Below, in pieces: positions 26,046 through 34,146 of a stretch of 64,000 nt of DNA. How positions within the stretch are numbered: the first letter of the stretch is position 1; every line of letters begins with the position of its first letter. The notes beneath the pieces are model-generated. The model made no database searches, had not been told where the DNA came from, and was given only the letters and a program-made list of their open reading frames with translations. The translations under genes were made by a program, and so were the position numbers. The stretch is from PSRF01 sp051000815 (GTDB lineage: Bacteria > Acidobacteriota > Blastocatellia > Pyrinomonadales > Pyrinomonadaceae), in NCBI GenBank assembly GCA_051000815.1, contig JBPCNX010000028.1:1-64000 (forward strand). The letters run 5' to 3'.

Positions 26046-26089
26046 TTGGTGGAGCCGAGGGGGATCGAACCCCTGACCTCATGACTGCC
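26046..26089 (-). repeat. Duplicated 3' part of tRNA-Ala(GGC), probable att site
   Basis: These 44 bp are identical to 32345-32388, which is the 3' part of the tRNA-Ala gene from the anticodon loop through the CCA end. Beyond 26089 the sequence leaves the tRNA (a CAGTCTG follows), so no 5' half and no functional tRNA is present. A tRNA 3' end duplicated in the same orientation is the normal footprint of tyrosine-recombinase integration. Confidence 0.85.
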
Positions 26090-26488
26090 CAGTCTGAAAA
26101 CCGGTGTTTCTTACCGTGCTAGTATGTACCGACTAGTGATGATTTGTTAGGCTTTCTTTTCTTCTATGATGGGCTCAGGTGGTTGAGTAATGGCTTGTTT
26201 GGCTGAGTTGGCACACAACTGGCACACAATTCTTTCTCGTGGACCACTGCGACGATTGAGGCATGAGGCCAACTTAGAATTACATGGCGTACCCCTTGGA
26301 TTGGAAGGTTTCCCGATTGAAGTTGCTCCGCTCCTCCGTGCCCACTTTCTTATTCTCTAAACTGATGCGAGCTGTCCAAGGCACTTGGTCCTTGTCGGGC
26401 AAACTCTCATACACGTTAGCTGATCGGGTTGTAAAGAAGGGCCGTCTGAGTAATCCGCAATGCGCACGATCATTCTCTTCTCGGGGCA
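26090..26488. other. Gene-poor end of the putative island
   Basis: About 400 bp without a convincing gene. A minus-strand open frame ending with a stop at 26147 (reading ...CANSAKQAITQPPEPIIEE) has the look of a recombinase C-terminal tail next to an att site, but too little remains to call it. Another minus frame of 69 codons (26280-26489) abuts the big kinase stop and has no supporting feature. Two near-copies of a GGCACACAA motif lie at 26210-26229. Confidence 0.4.
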
Positions 26489-29400
26489 CTAACCGTGGAT
26501 GCGCAGGCTTGCATAGTCAACGGCTATGGCACCGTAAGACAGGGAGAGTCCCTCGACTTCTGGTCGGGCAAAACGGTAAGTCTGCTCGTGAAAGAGAGGA
26601 AGAAGCAGCCTATCCCGCGCGATGATTTCTTCGATCTGGCGATAGATGGCATGCCGCGCCGCCGGAGATGTTTCTGATCGTCCCCGTGCTATCAGACGGT
26701 CCACTTCGGCTGAACCACACAGCTTTCCCAATAATCCCTCTTTAGTGGCCAGGATGTTAGCGAAGGTGTCCGCATCCGGATAATCAGCGCCCCAGCGCCC
26801 CAGCACCACGTCGACGGAACCCTTTGACAACGCCTCCACCAATCCTTCCATGGTGCTGCTCACGATGCGAATCGTTATCTGGCGATCGCCAACAGATCGC
26901 GAGATCTCACGCGCGAGAGCCGCATACTCTCCCAGGAACACCGGGTTAACGGCGGCGGTCAATTCAATTTCCGTGATTGGCTTTTCGGGCGCCGATGTGG
27001 ATGCCAGAGGCATTCTTGGGACATATGCGGAGTCATGACCAAGCAGTCCAGGAGGAATGAGTCCATGCGACGGGACGGCGAGCCGTCCCAGTGTCTGACG
27101 TACCACGCTCGCAACGTCGATAGACCGCGCCAAGCTCTGGCGGAGGCGTTTGTCTTTCAGTGGTCCGCTGTGACAGTTGAATGCTGCATAGTAAGTCAGG
27201 AGATTGGGGATCTCGTGATAACCGGACGCAAACTCAGGCTCGCGGCGCAGAGCCTCTGCGTCCGCGGGCAACAAGTCCGACGCCAGCGAGAATCGACCGG
27301 CTCGAAACTGGGATAGGATGTCGGCCGGAGAGACACCGAAGTTGAAGATAAGTCTTTCAATCTTAGGATAGCCACTGCGCCAGTAGGTTCTATTTCGCTC
27401 GAGTTCGAGACGAACGCCTGGCTCAAACTTCAGCACGCGAAAAGCGCCGGTCCCCACGCTGCCCTCTTGCCAGCTTCCACCGAACTTGTCAGTACCCTCA
27501 GGAACGATGGCTGCTGCGTGATAAGAAATGAGCGCCGGAAAGAATGAGACCGGCTCATCGAGCTCGATCGTAAACTCGTCGGCCGAGTGAATTCGAAAGC
27601 CCGCCAAGTCCGACTCCTCGCCGTTGAGAAGGGCCCTCGCGCCGCGAATTGATGAATAGAAGAAGCGGCCAGTGCTGGCGGGGTTCAGTAGTAGCCTCTC
27701 GAACGAATAGCGAACGTCGCGCGGTGTCATTTTGCGTCCATCATGGAAGCGGACATCATCGCGGAGGCGAAAACGATATCTCTTTCCCCCTTGCTCAGCC
27801 GTAAAATCAGTTGTCAGCCAGGGAACGATTCTCGCGCCGCCGACGTCTCGAGTTAGAGTTTCAAAGACGCTCGGCAGCACCTCTGAATCTTCTACGGTGC
27901 CCGCCAGCGAAGGATCGATGTGGTCCAGCGTTCCGGTAATCGGAACCTCAATAGTCCCACCGCCGGCCCGAAGAGCGTCGGTCGCCTTTGCCACCGATTC
28001 TAATCTGCTTACCTCGGCATAGTTCACATATGGCGCGCTACCACGAAGAGTAAGGCCGAGAACTTTTGAATTGGCAAGCCGATAATCGACGTCGTGAAAC
28101 AATGGCAACACCATTCCTGATTCCTGCAAAAAACTCTCGTACTTACGATAAAGCGAGGCTCTAACACCGGGACGACTTTCGGTGCGCGCCTCTTCGAGAA
28201 TCTGGTCCCCGTCCGCCGAGGAGATGTATGAGCGGTAAAGACCCACACGCGAATGGAAGAGACCATAGGTAAAGTCGTCCGGGTCATCATAGTCAGCATT
28301 CCATCTGCCGATGAACAGATCTATTCCGGCACTATTCTGAAAGGATTCCAGGTAGGAGGCCATCGTGGGAGTGACCACTTCCACTTTCACGCCGAGCTCT
28401 GACCAGATTGAGAGCAGAGTAGTCAGTAGCGACTTATATCGATCCAGGAACAGAGGATGCGCGGCGGCCCTGAGCGTGATTGGATTGCTGATGCCGGCTG
28501 AACGCAGCATTGATAAGGCCTCGTCGCGAGTGAGTGTCTGGCGCCGCCTGCCCGGATCATACCCAAGCATCCCCGGTGGGATTAGGCAGACGGCAGGCTG
28601 CGCAAAGCGCCCTAATGTTTGCCAAACCAGATCGTGGGTACGCAATACTCGTGAGAGCGCTAGACGAAGGTCTGGGTTCTGAGCGACTGAACCACTCGTG
28701 GAATTGAAGTTGAGGAAGTAAGTATTCTTGCGCGGAGACTCAACCAGGCTCCCACGAAAGCGCGGATCGCGGAGAAACTCTTCAAGCTCCCGAGGCGATA
28801 GATCACGTGCGAGGTCAATCGAGCCTGACCGCAACCCTGAAGCTATCTCTGAGGCGCTTAGCCCTGCGCGAAATTCGACCTCATCAAGAAACGCCAAGGA
28901 ACCCTTCCAGTATCTTTCATTGCGCTCTAGCAATATGCGGTCAGGGCTATACGAGGCGATTCGAAACGGACCCGTGCCAATGGGAATAGAATCGGTCTTA
29001 CCGTCATCGAGGTCCAGGGTGATACCGGTCTTGTAGTCTGTTAACAGGCCGGGGTAGATGGAAAGCGGGTCAGGCAGTTGTATTTCCAGTTTGTAGTCTG
29101 AGTGGACCAGAATTCCAGCCAGCTCTTTATCATTGCTCTTAGCGAATTCGGCCGCGCCGCGGATCGCCTCAAGACCCGGAGGTAGCTCACGAGCCAGACG
29201 AATGTTCCGCTCGAAGGAATGCTTTACAGCCGGAGCGGTCAGGACCTGGCCATTCTGGAAGCAGACGTTTTCTCGAAGTGTAAAGAATACTGAAGTGCCA
29301 TCTTCGGATACTTCCCATTTCTCACAGAGAGCCGGAATCAAGTTACCTTCCAGGTCCGCGGCTAAGAGCGTCTCAAAGACGTTCGCTAGAATCTCCTGCT

Positions 29401-32152
29401 CTTCCACCAGTTCCATATTGACGGGATTGATTTCGCCGAGCGGAGTGGCCATAGCCACGACCAGTCTGCCCCCTTTGGGCACCTCTTCGTGGAGTTCGGT
29501 TTCTTTTGTCGCCGGAGCCAGCGAAACAGCCTCCTCGAGGTATTCGTTGGCTTTCTCATATTCTCCACGCAGGTTGGCGAGCGTGGCAGCCAAAGACAGC
29601 ACATGCCTGAGGCTATCCTTGTCTCCCACGGCGCGCGCAGCGTCCATAACCTGTTGGACCAATCGGGTTGTCTCTTCGACCTTTCTGGCCTGCCAGGCAG
29701 TCTCGGCGGCAAGCAAGAGTGCGGTCACGGACCGTGCCTGGTGGCTCTCGCGTTCGAGGATGCGTCCAGCCGCTTCCGCCTCTTTTAATGCAGCATCGAC
29801 ATCTCCAGCCATCCGGTGTGCCTGGGCCAACAGCATTCGCGCTTCGCCCTCCAAGGCAGGATCACCGTCCCATTCGTCATCGAGAAACTCGAGTACTGTG
29901 CGGGAGGCTCGGGCTGCCTCTTCGCTGCTGAAAGCATCGAGCGCGGTCTTGGCCATGCGCAAGCCATACTCAACTGTCTTGTCGGGAACGTCGCCTAGGG
30001 AGAAGTGGTGGACGAGCTGCGGGTAGACTCGCTCAAGTCTTCCGCCGTGACGCTGCTCGACCTCCTCAGCATATTTACGATGCAACGACCTTCGCTTGCG
30101 CCGCGAAATTGCGCCGTATAGCACGTCACGAACGACACCACTTGAGAAAGTTAAGCGATCACCACGCGACTCCCGCTCCTCCTCGAGGATTCCCTCCTCT
30201 ACAAGACGGTCAATGGCGTCCTCAACATCCTTGCCTCCGGCCAGCGCTTCCAGGTCGCGAAAGTCAAAAGCTTTGCCAATCACCGAAGCAATCGAAAGAA
30301 TCTCACGCAGTTCCTCAGGCAGGCGCTCGATACGTTTTTCAACCGCCTGTTGAATTGTGGCCGGCAAATCTCCGGTTGAGAGATCAGTGGCCGCACCTAG
30401 ACTCCAGGCTCCTGTTTGGTCTTTTGAGATGCCGCCGGAATCAAGCAGCGAACGGACCAGTTCTTTCGTGAAGAATGGGTTGCCCTCAGTTCCCTCATAG
30501 AGTTTCTCCACGAGGGTGTCGGCTAGCTTAGGCCCGCCAATGAGTGTTTCGAGAAACAGGCGATGTTCTGCTGGCGAGAACGGTTCGAGCGCGATTGCCG
30601 AAAAACGACGGTCGCCGCGAAAACTATCAAGCATGCGGAGCAGCGGATGGGAGCGGTCTACTTCGCTTGAGCGGTAGGTACCTACGATCAGTGTAGGTGT
30701 CGGTCCTAATCGTCGAACGATATATTGCAATGCCTCGATGGATATCTCTGCCGCATGTAGATCTTCGAGGAAAAGAATGAGCGGCTTTCCCGCTGCAAGG
30801 CGTGTGAGTGTTCGCGCCAGCAGCTCAAAGATCTGGGTGCGGTTCTCAGGTCCCTGCGATCCGCCAAGCGATCCTCCGGCCTGGGCCAACTTTGAATCGC
30901 CAGTCGCGGAGGCGCGAATCTCACTGATCTCTGTAAGCATGGGAAACAGCGAAACGAGATCAGGGGCAACGTCCGAAAGCTCTATCAGGTTGTCAGGAGA
31001 ACTGGACGTATCCTTTTGTCGGAAGTATTCCTGAATGGCTTCACAAAATCCCTGGTAGGGAAAGGCGCCATCCTGCTCAATTGATCGACCATGAAGCACC
31101 AGTAGTTTGCGGGCTTTCGCCAGGTTCTCGATCTCATCAAGGAGTCGTGTCTTGCCCACGCCGGGCTCACCCGAAACGACGACAAATTGACATTCACCTC
31201 CAAAGGCGGCATTGAGGCGCTTCTGCAACTCAGCTTGTTCTTTCTCGCGGCCTATGAACGGAGAGAGCGCCACACGCGGCAGCATCAGTGTCTTCGTCAA
31301 TATCACTGATTTGCCAAGATCGCTCTGGTGCAGTCGGGTCTGGCACCGCCGTAGAGAATCAGCGACCTCACTCGCGCGCTGTGATCTCTTACCAGGATCC
31401 TTGGCTATGCAGGTAAGTATGACTGCCTCGAGATCTTCATTGATTTCGGCACCCAGTGAGCGCGGCGGCTGGGGAATCTCATGAACTATCCGATAGAGAA
31501 TTGACTGGAGCTCACCTGAGAACGGCGGTTCGCCGGTAAGAGACTCGTACAGGACAGTGCCGAGAGAGTAGATGTCCGAACGATGGTCCACACCGCCAGC
31601 CGCTACCTGTTCTGGGCTCATGTAGGAGAGCGTGCCGGCAATGGTTCCGGTTTTGGTGATACGACTCTCGGTAGCACCTCGGGCGAGACCAAAGTCCATG
31701 ATTCGAACTCTGACTCGGGCGCCATCTTCACGCATCACCATGATGTTTTCCGGTTTGATATCACGGTGAATGACGCCGCGTGAGTGGCTGTATTCAAGCG
31801 CTTCGGCGACCTGAATCCCGATGTCGATAACCTCGCCAAGCGTGAGCGTGCCTTCGCGCTGGAACCAGCGCATGTTTGTTCCCTGGACGACGGGCATGAC
31901 AAAGAATAGCGATCCTTCGTGCTTGCCAAAGTCGAAGATCGGCACGACCGCAGGATGATCCATCTGGGCCACCAACTGCGCTTCGCGTTGGAAGCGTTCT
32001 TCCATTTCTGAGCTCAGCAGTGTTGGAGGAATAAGCTTGATGGCTACTTCGCGGTTCAGTAAGGGATCATGCGCCCGATAGACGACGCCCATGCCGCCGC
32101 GACCCAACTCCGCCCTGATGTCGTATCGGTTAGAAAGCCTTTGACCGATCAT
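26489..32152 (-). CDS. Giant fusion: Ser/Thr kinase, AAA ATPase, helical repeats and two family-5 solute-binding domains
   Basis: The 1,887-residue product opens with a full kinase domain: GRGGMGVVYRA, VAIKLIPP, HRDIKPENIM, MDFGLARG, SPEQ (about residues 10-270). Next is a MalT/PknK-like AAA ATPase (about 298-560), Walker A GEPGVGKTRLL and Walker B LILFLEDLH. A winged-helix and TPR-like helical part runs to about 890. Then come two consecutive dipeptide/oligopeptide-binding-protein (SBP_bac_5) domains: about 893-1390, beginning GGRLVVAMATPLGEINP, and about 1397-1887, beginning GGGTIEVPITGTLDHIDP. No signal peptide or membrane segment is visible, so the binding domains should be cytoplasmic. 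The frame extends to a TTG at 32173, but ATG 32152 follows GGAGGG closely. The gene fills almost the whole segment between the duplicated tRNA ends. Confidence 0.93.
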   Translation of the reverse strand: MIGQRLSNRYDIRAELGRGGMGVVYRAHDPLLNREVAIKLIPPTLLSSEMEERFQREAQLVAQMDHPAVVPIFDFGKHEGSLFFVMPVVQGTNMRWFQREGTLTLGEVIDIGIQVAEALEYSHSRGVIHRDIKPENIMVMREDGARVRVRIMDFGLARGATESRITKTGTIAGTLSYMSPEQVAAGGVDHRSDIYSLGTVLYESLTGEPPFSGELQSILYRIVHEIPQPPRSLGAEINEDLEAVILTCIAKDPGKRSQRASEVADSLRRCQTRLHQSDLGKSVILTKTLMLPRVALSPFIGREKEQAELQKRLNAAFGGECQFVVVSGEPGVGKTRLLDEIENLAKARKLLVLHGRSIEQDGAFPYQGFCEAIQEYFRQKDTSSSPDNLIELSDVAPDLVSLFPMLTEISEIRASATGDSKLAQAGGSLGGSQGPENRTQIFELLARTLTRLAAGKPLILFLEDLHAAEISIEALQYIVRRLGPTPTLIVGTYRSSEVDRSHPLLRMLDSFRGDRRFSAIALEPFSPAEHRLFLETLIGGPKLADTLVEKLYEGTEGNPFFTKELVRSLLDSGGISKDQTGAWSLGAATDLSTGDLPATIQQAVEKRIERLPEELREILSIASVIGKAFDFRDLEALAGGKDVEDAIDRLVEEGILEEERESRGDRLTFSSGVVRDVLYGAISRRKRRSLHRKYAEEVEQRHGGRLERVYPQLVHHFSLGDVPDKTVEYGLRMAKTALDAFSSEEAARASRTVLEFLDDEWDGDPALEGEARMLLAQAHRMAGDVDAALKEAEAAGRILERESHQARSVTALLLAAETAWQARKVEETTRLVQQVMDAARAVGDKDSLRHVLSLAATLANLRGEYEKANEYLEEAVSLAPATKETELHEEVPKGGRLVVAMATPLGEINPVNMELVEEQEILANVFETLLAADLEGNLIPALCEKWEVSEDGTSVFFTLRENVCFQNGQVLTAPAVKHSFERNIRLARELPPGLEAIRGAAEFAKSNDKELAGILVHSDYKLEIQLPDPLSIYPGLLTDYKTGITLDLDDGKTDSIPIGTGPFRIASYSPDRILLERNERYWKGSLAFLDEVEFRAGLSASEIASGLRSGSIDLARDLSPRELEEFLRDPRFRGSLVESPRKNTYFLNFNSTSGSVAQNPDLRLALSRVLRTHDLVWQTLGRFAQPAVCLIPPGMLGYDPGRRRQTLTRDEALSMLRSAGISNPITLRAAAHPLFLDRYKSLLTTLLSIWSELGVKVEVVTPTMASYLESFQNSAGIDLFIGRWNADYDDPDDFTYGLFHSRVGLYRSYISSADGDQILEEARTESRPGVRASLYRKYESFLQESGMVLPLFHDVDYRLANSKVLGLTLRGSAPYVNYAEVSRLESVAKATDALRAGGGTIEVPITGTLDHIDPSLAGTVEDSEVLPSVFETLTRDVGGARIVPWLTTDFTAEQGGKRYRFRLRDDVRFHDGRKMTPRDVRYSFERLLLNPASTGRFFYSSIRGARALLNGEESDLAGFRIHSADEFTIELDEPVSFFPALISYHAAAIVPEGTDKFGGSWQEGSVGTGAFRVLKFEPGVRLELERNRTYWRSGYPKIERLIFNFGVSPADILSQFRAGRFSLASDLLPADAEALRREPEFASGYHEIPNLLTYYAAFNCHSGPLKDKRLRQSLARSIDVASVVRQTLGRLAVPSHGLIPPGLLGHDSAYVPRMPLASTSAPEKPITEIELTAAVNPVFLGEYAALAREISRSVGDRQITIRIVSSTMEGLVEALSKGSVDVVLGRWGADYPDADTFANILATKEGLLGKLCGSAEVDRLIARGRSETSPAARHAIYRQIEEIIARDRLLLPLFHEQTYRFARPEVEGLSLSYGAIAVDYASLRIHG

Positions 32153-32220
32153 CTTCCCTCCATGAAGAAACAAGTCGAAAAGTTTAGAAAGTAAATCGTG
32201 AGTGTTTTGTGAGCGTGAGA

Positions 32221-32248
32221 AAAGGGAGCCTCGCTAAGGCGCTCTTTT
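32221..32248. terminator. Imperfect hairpin with A- and T-runs
   Basis: GGGAGCCT and AAGGCGCTC pair with one bulged base around CGCT, flanked by AAA on the left and TTTT on the right. It lies 70 bp upstream of the giant kinase start and could stop transcripts in either direction, in particular read-through from tRNA-Ala. Confidence 0.45.
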
Positions 32249-32296
32249 CACTGACCTAAGCGGACACGGACCTGTCAAGGTCGCTGTCAATCACTC

Positions 32297-32326
32297 AAAA
32301 ACGATTCGGGCTACCGTGGGTAGCCC
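32297..32326 (-). terminator. Likely terminator of tRNA-Ala
   Basis: On the minus strand GGGCTACC pairs with GGTAGCCC (32308-32315 with 32319-32326) and a GTTTTT run follows after a few bases. It lies about 20 bp beyond the tRNA 3' end. Confidence 0.6.
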
Positions 32327-32344
32327 TAAAAGTGTTTGGAGGTG

Positions 32345-32388
32345 TTGGTGGAGCCGAGGGGGATCGAACCCCTGACCTCATGACTGCC
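32345..32388 (-). repeat. att-like direct repeat inside tRNA-Ala
   Basis: This 44-bp stretch, from 1 bp past the CCA to the anticodon loop, is identical and in the same orientation at 26046-26089. The repeats bracket the giant kinase gene. Confidence 0.85.
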
Positions 32389-32421
32389 AGTCATGCGCTC
32401 TCCCAGCTGAGCTACGGCCCC
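32346..32421 (-). tRNA. tRNA-Ala (anticodon GGC)
   Basis: On the minus strand the gene begins GGGGCCGTAGCTCAGCTGGG and ends with an encoded CCA (32346-32348). The acceptor stem GGGGCCG pairs with CGGCTCC with one G-U. The D arm is GCTC..GAGC, the anticodon stem is CATGA/TCATG around loop CTGGCAG giving anticodon GGC, and the T arm is AGGGG TTCGATC CCCCT with the standard TTCGA. Every stem is intact. Its 3' 43 bases are duplicated 6.3 kb away at 26046-26089. Confidence 0.95.
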
Positions 32422-32519
32422 TTGAGGAGTTGAAGAGTAGCGTAGCGCTTTAGAAGTGGTCAAGCGAGCGACAATTCAATCGCCGATTGCCAATTGCCTT
32501 TCCTGCGATCACGACGCTA

Positions 32520-32693
32520 TCAAAACACCGGCATGTGCAGGCCGGCGCGCCAGAGATCCTGACACAACGAATTGTTCATGTAACCGGACTGGGGACTAAT
32601 CAATAAAGTCAAAATGCTCACGCCTCCAAAGATCACGGTTGGCAAGACAATTAACAGGATTCCGGCTGCGCGTCGTGATTGTGGACTCATCAT
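32520..32693 (-). pseudogene. Truncated small membrane protein gene
   Basis: From ATG 32693, with a strong GGAGGAGA site just upstream, 57 codons encode MMSPQSRRAAGILLIVLPTV, one membrane helix and then NSLCQDLWRAGLHMPVF before a stop. In the full-length relatives I recall, the text continues RAGHAHAGVL with more membrane helices. Adding one base at the LHMPV position restores HAHAGVLI for a few codons before another stop, so a 1-bp deletion and a lost 3' part are likely. The end lies about 95 bp from the tRNA-Ala gene. It is co-oriented with the DUF1772 gene 26 bp upstream. Confidence 0.6.
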
Positions 32694-32719
32694 TGTCTCC
32701 TCCTCACGTGAGTTGCCAT

Positions 32720-33223
32720 TTAAAGCGCTTCGATTGACCGTAACTTTACGAGGGCTATTGTTAATAGAGCAGCCGCCCCGAAAGCTGCCGCTGTCCGCAC
32801 GTGATTCCAAGTTGTCCAACTGGTGACATAGCTGGTCCACAGTCCGGCGCCCGGAACACTTACCGGGTCTATGGCAGCCAGCTCGTTGTTGCGAGGTACG
32901 TTGAATACAATCGTCACCAAAATCGTGCCGACGAGATAAAGCAGGCTGCCCGCGACAAGGTAGGCGGCACCAGGTTTGTGCCAACGAAAGAACGACGAAA
33001 CCGCCAGCGCAAAGCAAGCCAGACCGGTTCCGAACATCGCCGTCATGAAAATCGGATTGATCACCACAATGTTGATTGACTGCATGGCGGCGATGCCCTG
33101 AGCAGCAGGCAAGCGCGCCAGGGCTTTCATCACGAACGTGGAAAATGCGAAGAAGGCTCCGCTAATCAGCCCACAGCCGAGCGCTGATAAAAACGTCAAG
33201 CCAAAGATCAAGTTATCCAGCAT
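32720..33223 (-). CDS. DUF1772 (anthrone oxygenase-like) membrane protein
   Basis: The 167-residue protein has four predicted membrane helices, a glycine-rich first helix (LGCGLISGAFFAFSTFVM), and the C-terminal SYVTSWTTWNHVRTAAAFGAA segment. These are the features of the DUF1772 family, some members of which are annotated as anthrone oxygenases; the biochemical role in most bacteria is not known. It precedes the truncated membrane protein gene by 26 bp, a pairing that suggests a former two-gene operon. Confidence 0.85.
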   Translation of the reverse strand: MLDNLIFGLTFLSALGCGLISGAFFAFSTFVMKALARLPAAQGIAAMQSINIVVINPIFMTAMFGTGLACFALAVSSFFRWHKPGAAYLVAGSLLYLVGTILVTIVFNVPRNNELAAIDPVSVPGAGLWTSYVTSWTTWNHVRTAAAFGAAALLTIALVKLRSIEAL

Positions 33224-33357
33224 CTGAAGTGCTCCTTATCCACTCTCACATCGCCCCGGAATGCTACTGGTTAAATGCATCGCGCGCTGACTACCGATCT
33301 CTTCATGGCAAAATCCCACCTGCGACCTCCATAACGCTCAGCACTGCTGACTTCCGG

Positions 33358-33726
33358 CTAAACACAAACCGCCGTCTCGGCTTCAGCTTCAATGGGAAGA
33401 CCAACTGCGGCAGACTGGGCAGTCGGTTGAGAAGTATCGAAGACAGAATCCAGCCGCGTGATTTTCAAGACCTGCTGCAGTAGTCTGGTAACGTTCCGCA
33501 ATCTGAACTCAATTCCCTTTGTTTGAGTCCACTCACGTAGTTCCAACAACACACCCAAACCACGCGCGTCTATTCCGTTAACGCGTGCCAGATCGAGCAC
33601 TACGGCGCTGGCGTCTGCCTGGGAAAGCACAGCATTACGTAAAGGCGTAGTATCGCCGATTGCTATCCGACCTCTCAAACACAGGATGGTTACATCTCCT
33701 AACTTCTGCGTATGCACTTTCAGCAT
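33358..33726 (-). CDS. STAS-domain protein without the usual phospho-serine
   Basis: The 122-residue protein is a single STAS domain of the anti-sigma factor antagonist type (MLKVHTQKLGDVTILCLRGR, VVLDLARVNGIDARGLGVLL) with a C-terminal tail. The position that is normally Ser in D-S-x-G-L is replaced: the text reads IDARGLG. It therefore cannot be controlled by an RsbW-like kinase on that residue and may act as a constitutive partner or scaffold. A clear ribosome site AAGGAG precedes the ATG at 33726. No anti-sigma factor gene is adjacent. Confidence 0.88.
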   Translation of the reverse strand: MLKVHTQKLGDVTILCLRGRIAIGDTTPLRNAVLSQADASAVVLDLARVNGIDARGLGVLLELREWTQTKGIEFRLRNVTRLLQQVLKITRLDSVFDTSQPTAQSAAVGLPIEAEAETAVCV

Positions 33727-33880
33727 GAGCCATCTCCTTATTCATTCCCGCAAGCTCGTCGGTAGACTTGAAGCGCGACTCTCTGCCCGTATCTACCTCT
33801 TCGATACAACCTACAAAATGCCGCCGTGTCACTTCCGTTTCAGCGCCGAGTTGTAAGACAAAAGCCTGTCGCATCGACAT
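33635..33880 (-). CDS. Possible small protein overlapping the STAS gene start
   Basis: A frame of 81 codons from ATG 33880 (MSMRQAFVLQLGAETEVTRR, then HFVGCIEEVDTGRESRFKST) has a compact beta-like N-terminal half of about 45 residues. The C-terminal half overlaps the STAS coding region by 92 bp in another frame and looks like non-native sequence, so a frameshift may have extended it. No good ribosome site was seen. Treat it as a doubtful or decayed gene. The rest of the 420-bp gap 33727-34146 holds nothing I can name. Confidence 0.35.
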   Translation of the reverse strand: MSMRQAFVLQLGAETEVTRRHFVGCIEEVDTGRESRFKSTDELAGMNKEMAHAESAYAEVRRCNHPVFERSDSNRRYYAFT

Positions 33881-34146
33881 TGAAACTACGCCGGCCGGCA
33901 CTCGGAAGTTGTGAAAGGCACGTTTAATTCTTGTTAAATTTCGGGCTGGAGTGGACAATTGGAGTACAGACGGACCTGTTCAGATTGAGTTAATCCAGCC
34001 TTTCGCCAGCCGAAAGCGCGTTATTGCCCCCATCACATACAGGAGTGGCAGGTAGTGCTCCTGCTCAAGGTGCGGAAAGAATACGAGCAGCTTTCGGCAG
34101 GAGCAATGCGTAGCTCAGCAGTGAAGACCCAGGCGGAGAAACAGCA

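Noticed and set aside
26046..26089. A second tRNA-Ala gene
   Set aside because: Only the 3' half matches; the D arm, 5' acceptor strand and half of the anticodon stem are missing.
29133..30026. Long plus-strand frame inside the giant kinase gene
   Set aside because: Ser/Arg-rich antisense frame of a strongly supported gene; no start signal or motif.
32520..33017. 165-codon frame as a full gene
   Set aside because: Its first 108 codons overlap DUF1772 in another frame; the ribosome site marks the internal ATG at 32693 instead.
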